DNA from: Pseudomonadota bacterium
GTDB lineage: Bacteria > Verrucomicrobiota > Verrucomicrobiia > Limisphaerales > SXTU01
Direction: 5' to 3'
Assembly (NCBI GenBank): GCA_009924135.1
Contig: RFSE01000013.1
Span: 1 to 62,310 of the forward strand
Length of the DNA stretch: 62,310 nt
Part shown: piece after piece, positions 59,864-62,310 of the stretch
Numbering within the stretch: the first letter of the stretch is position 1
Layout of the letters: each line of letters opens with the position of its first letter
Program-made: the position numbers and the translations under genes
The notes under the pieces: model-generated
What the model was told of the DNA's origin: nothing
What the model saw: the letters and a program-made list of their open reading frames with translations, nothing else
Database searches by the model: none

Positions 59864-60934
59864 ATGCGTTCTGAATCACTTTCGTTTCTCACCAAACTGG
59901 TCAACACTCCCAGCCCGTCGGGGCATGAGGCGCGCGGGCAGCGGGTCTGGATGGATTACGTGAAGGAGTATGCGGATGAGACGTTTTCCGATGCGTACGG
60001 CAACTGCGTGGCGGTGCTCAACAAGGGTGGCGGGCCGCGCCTGATGCTGGCGGCGCATGCCGACGAGATTTCGTTGGTGGTCAATTTCATCGATGACAAC
60101 GGGTACATCTGGGTGCGCAAGCTCGGCGGCGTGGATGCCATCGTGGCCAAGGCGCAGCGGGTGGTCGTGCATTCGCGCAAGGGGCCGGTGAAGGGGGTGA
60201 TCGGCAACGTCGCGCCGCATCTCACCAAGCTGGACAAGGAACGCAAGGTGCCGGAGATCGCGGACCTGTTCATCGACATCGGGGCGGCGGACAAGGCGGA
60301 TGCGCAGTCGCTGGTGCGCGTGGGCGACCCGATCACGATGACGAACGAGTTCGAGCATCTGCGCGGGGACCTGGCGGTGGCGCGGGCGTTTGACAACCGG
60401 ATCGGGACGTTCGCCGTGGCGGAGGCATTGCGCCTGTTGCGACCGCAGAAGAAGCGGCTCAAGGCGGAGGTGTGCGTGGTCTCGAACATCATGGAGGAAG
60501 TCGGGCTGCTGGGCGCGCGGCAGATCGCCTACACGCTCAAGCCGGACGTGGCGCTGGTGGTAGATGTGGCGCACGCGACGGATTACCCCACGGTGAGCAA
60601 GCAGCTTCACGGCGACATCAAGCTTGGCGGCGGGCCGACGGTGACGCACGGCGTGTGCAATCATCCGGCGGTCATCGAGCGCTTGGAGCAGGTGGCCCAG
60701 CACTTGAAGATTCCCCTGCAACACGAGGCCACCAGTGCCAGCAGCGGTACGGACACCGATGTGATTTTCTGGACGCGGGGCGGCATCGCCAGTGGCCTGA
60801 TCAGCCTGCCGAACCGTTACATGCACTCACCCGTGGAAATGGTGAACCTCCGCGATCTGGAGCAGATTCCCGAGCTGATGGCGGGCTTCGCGCTCTCACT
60901 GAAGCACGGGGAGGAGTTCAAGGTGCGGATCTGA
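59864..60934 (+). CDS. M42 family aminopeptidase (FrvX/endoglucanase M type)
   Basis: 356 residues. Two-metal site of the family: LMLAAHADEIS (His-x-Asp, about 64-74), VARAFDNRIG (bridging Asp), SNIMEEVGLLGAR (catalytic Glu pair), ALVVDVAHATD (Asp) and the final RYMHSPVEMV (His). The PDZ-like insert between the first two ligands is present (VRKLGGVDAIVAKAQRVVVHS). It probably removes N-terminal residues from peptides in the cytoplasm, as a large self-compartmented particle in known homologues. Confidence 0.94.
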   Translation: MRSESLSFLTKLVNTPSPSGHEARGQRVWMDYVKEYADETFSDAYGNCVAVLNKGGGPRLMLAAHADEISLVVNFIDDNGYIWVRKLGGVDAIVAKAQRVVVHSRKGPVKGVIGNVAPHLTKLDKERKVPEIADLFIDIGAADKADAQSLVRVGDPITMTNEFEHLRGDLAVARAFDNRIGTFAVAEALRLLRPQKKRLKAEVCVVSNIMEEVGLLGARQIAYTLKPDVALVVDVAHATDYPTVSKQLHGDIKLGGGPTVTHGVCNHPAVIERLEQVAQHLKIPLQHEATSASSGTDTDVIFWTRGGIASGLISLPNRYMHSPVEMVNLRDLEQIPELMAGFALSLKHGEEFKVRI

Positions 60935-60995
60935 ACCGCAAGTTTTGCCACAAGGAGGCGCAAGCGGCGCATAGAAGTGAAGCACCGCAAAATGG

Positions 60996-62240
60996 TTAGC
61001 CGAGGGCGCGGGCGAGGTAGTCGGCGATGTGCAGGGTCTCGACATGGGGCGCTCCGGCCCGGTCGAGACCGGCGCGCATTTGGAGAAGGCAACCCGGATT
61101 GGTCGTGACGATGCAGTTGGCCCCGGTCTTGAGGATGTTGGCCACCTTGCGGGTTTGCAGGCGTTCGGCCATCTCTGGTTCCGTGAGGTTGTAGCTGCCG
61201 GCACTGCCGCAGCAGACGTCAGATTCAGGCATTTCGACGTAGTTCGCGCCCGCCACGGCTTTCACGAGGACACGGGGTGGTTGCGTGATGCGTTGCGCGT
61301 GGGCGAGATGGCAGGCGTCGTGGAAGGAAACTTTTATTTGCGAATTGCGAATTGCGAATTGCGAATTCTGGAAGCCGGCGCTCACCAGGAATTCGGAGAG
61401 GTCTTTTACTTTGGTGCTGAAGGCGGCGGCGTTGGCGTCACCGGCGAGCAGGTGGCCGTACTCCTTGAGCGTCGAGCCGCAACCGGCGGCGTTGATGATG
61501 ATCGCATCCAGGGGCTCGCGACCGAACGCGGTGAGATTTACGCGGGCGGCCTCGCGGGCGGCAGCGAGGTTGCCGCCGTGGGCGTGGAGCGCGCCGCAGC
61601 AGCCCTGGTCGCGGGGGGTGACGACGTCGTAACCGGCCCGGTTCAGGAGGTGGATGGAGTTTTCGTTCGTGCGGCCGAACATCACGTTCATCACGCAGCC
61701 GCGGACGAAGCCGACGCGGCCCCGGCGTGGTCCGATGGCGGGCGAAACTTCGGGCAGGACGCCTTCCGTCATTTCGGACGGGAGCAGGGCGAGCGAATCG
61801 CGGATGAACTTGGGAAAGAGATGCTCGGCTCCGGCGCGCCTGAGCAGGCGGGCGGGAAACAGGGCGAGCTTCATCCGCTCCGGATGCGGAAACACCTGCT
61901 CGATCACCACGTGGCGGAGGAAGTTTTGGAAGGGCGAGCGTTCGTGATGATGCTCGACGTGGTCGCGCGTGGCTTCGAGGAGTTCGCCGTAGTGCACGCC
62001 GCTGGGACAGGCGGCTTCGCAGGCGCGGCAGCCGAGGCAGAGGTCCAGGTGGCGGACGGTGGTGTCGCTGAGCGGCGTGCGGCCGTCCTGCACGGCGCGC
62101 ATGAGGTAGATGCGTCCGCGGGGCGAGTCATTCTCGTTGCCCGTTTCGAGATAGGTCGGGCATGACCCGAGGCAGAGGCCGCAGTGGATGCACGCGAGCG
62201 ACTTCTTTTCGTCGAGAAATTGTTCCGGGGCGGCGGTCAC
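60996..62240 (-). CDS. glcF: Glycolate oxidase iron-sulfur subunit
   Basis: 414 residues. Two ferredoxin-type clusters: C17, C20, C23, C27 in CIHCGLCLGSCPTY and C68, C71, C74, C78 in CLGCRACEAACPSG. Two CCG domains follow (GCVMNVMFG...QGCCGALHAHGG and SFHDACHLAHAQ...DVCCGSAGSYN), as in GlcF, LutA and HdrD-type proteins. Between the CCG domains the segment at 61340-61367 is an in-frame heptamer repeat coding NSQFAIRNSQ. The GTG start at 62240 overlaps the stop of the upstream gene. With GlcD and GlcE it oxidises glycolate to glyoxylate. Confidence 0.95.
   Translation of the reverse strand: MTAAPEQFLDEKKSLACIHCGLCLGSCPTYLETGNENDSPRGRIYLMRAVQDGRTPLSDTTVRHLDLCLGCRACEAACPSGVHYGELLEATRDHVEHHHERSPFQNFLRHVVIEQVFPHPERMKLALFPARLLRRAGAEHLFPKFIRDSLALLPSEMTEGVLPEVSPAIGPRRGRVGFVRGCVMNVMFGRTNENSIHLLNRAGYDVVTPRDQGCCGALHAHGGNLAAAREAARVNLTAFGREPLDAIIINAAGCGSTLKEYGHLLAGDANAAAFSTKVKDLSEFLVSAGFQNSQFAIRNSQIKVSFHDACHLAHAQRITQPPRVLVKAVAGANYVEMPESDVCCGSAGSYNLTEPEMAERLQTRKVANILKTGANCIVTTNPGCLLQMRAGLDRAGAPHVETLHIADYLARALG
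61340..61367. repeat. Four tandem GCGAATT heptamers inside glcF
   Basis: GCGAATT occurs four times in a row (28 bp). On the coding strand it gives the peptide NSQFAIRNSQ between the two CCG domains. The frame is preserved on both sides. Confidence 0.9.
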
Positions 62241-62310
62241 AGCGGCGGGGCGGGGAGAATGTGGTGCGGGTCAAAGGTATCCTTGAGCCGTTGCGCGAGC
62301 GCGGCGGGCA
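62237..62310 (-). CDS. C-terminal end of a glycolate oxidase FAD-binding subunit (GlcE or GlcD), partial
   Basis: The minus strand from the window edge reads PAALAQRLKDTFDPHHILPA and then PPL and a stop. FDPxxIL is the C-terminal signature of FAD-linked glycolate oxidase subunits. The TGA overlaps the GTG of glcF. The usual order glcD-glcE-glcF makes GlcE more likely. Confidence 0.75.
   Translation of the reverse strand, partial: PAALAQRLKDTFDPHHILPAPPL

Overview
The window is 62.3 kb of mostly high-GC DNA that looks like a Verrucomicrobiota chromosome, probably of the Pedosphaerales/Limisphaerales group. The signs are an orphan DUF1501 protein, PPC-domain and very long beta-propeller/Ig secreted proteins, two H-X9-DG type pseudopilins, a Cys-type sulfatase, Tat-exported sugar enzymes and intergenic spaces full of palindromic repeats. 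The assignment rests on protein families only. Bases 1-405 are strikingly AT-rich and differ in codon use from everything to their right, so they are either a transferred fragment or an assembly join.

Layout. 0.4-14.3 kb: TetR regulator and M14-like peptidase, PPC-domain secreted protein, tRNA-Leu(CAG), a GNAT/cNMP-binding fusion, tmk, cysS, a secreted beta-propeller enzyme, a Gfo/Idh/MocA oxidoreductase, a double-HMA secreted protein, a GYF-like/cNMP protein and argS. 14.8-21.7 kb: DUF1501, glgP, a zinc-ribbon protein, rlmN, a frameshifted nucleotidyltransferase and hisH. 21.7-32.8 kb: a 1719-residue secreted protein, superoxide dismutase, a glycine-zipper lipoprotein, a ThuA-like protein, a pseudopilin, a lipoprotein and a PIG-L deacetylase. 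33.2-35.9 kb: a lower-GC island with an ABC-three-component (ABC-3C) conflict system, whose ATPase is cut off exactly where the neighbouring sulfatase also loses its C-terminus. 37.3-46.5 kb: pseudopilin, SMP-30-like protein, response regulator, mutT, ugd, TPR protein, DUF4197, FAD oxidoreductase and enolase-superfamily dehydratase. 46.5-53.7 kb: decayed gene tails, a GH44 glycoside hydrolase, a Kelch/FN3 secreted protein and pyrH. 54.0-62.3 kb: DUF481 outer-membrane protein, a GbsR/MarR-like regulator, an operon of DUF2071, DUF805-SRPBCC, TIGR01777 epimerase and FMN reductase, then tRNA-Val(GAC), an M42 peptidase and glcF with the end of glcE/glcD.

How the genes fit together: many products are exported and concern polysaccharide breakdown (GH44, sulfatase, propeller enzyme, dehydratase, Gfo/Idh), alongside ordinary housekeeping genes. 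The GbsR-like regulator and the DUF2071 operon carry the same inverted-repeat operator, which suggests one regulon.

The most interesting non-coding content is (1) a roughly 200-bp MITE-like palindromic element with 23-bp terminal inverted repeats, present three times and once flanked by a perfect 10-bp direct repeat; (2) heptamer repeats that lie in frame inside rlmN and glcF and supply the start of mutT; (3) partial tail duplications of the Kelch/FN3 gene. Three genes contain likely single-base frameshifts. Together with the two abrupt joins, these may point to assembly or sequencing errors and should be checked in reads before biological conclusions are drawn.
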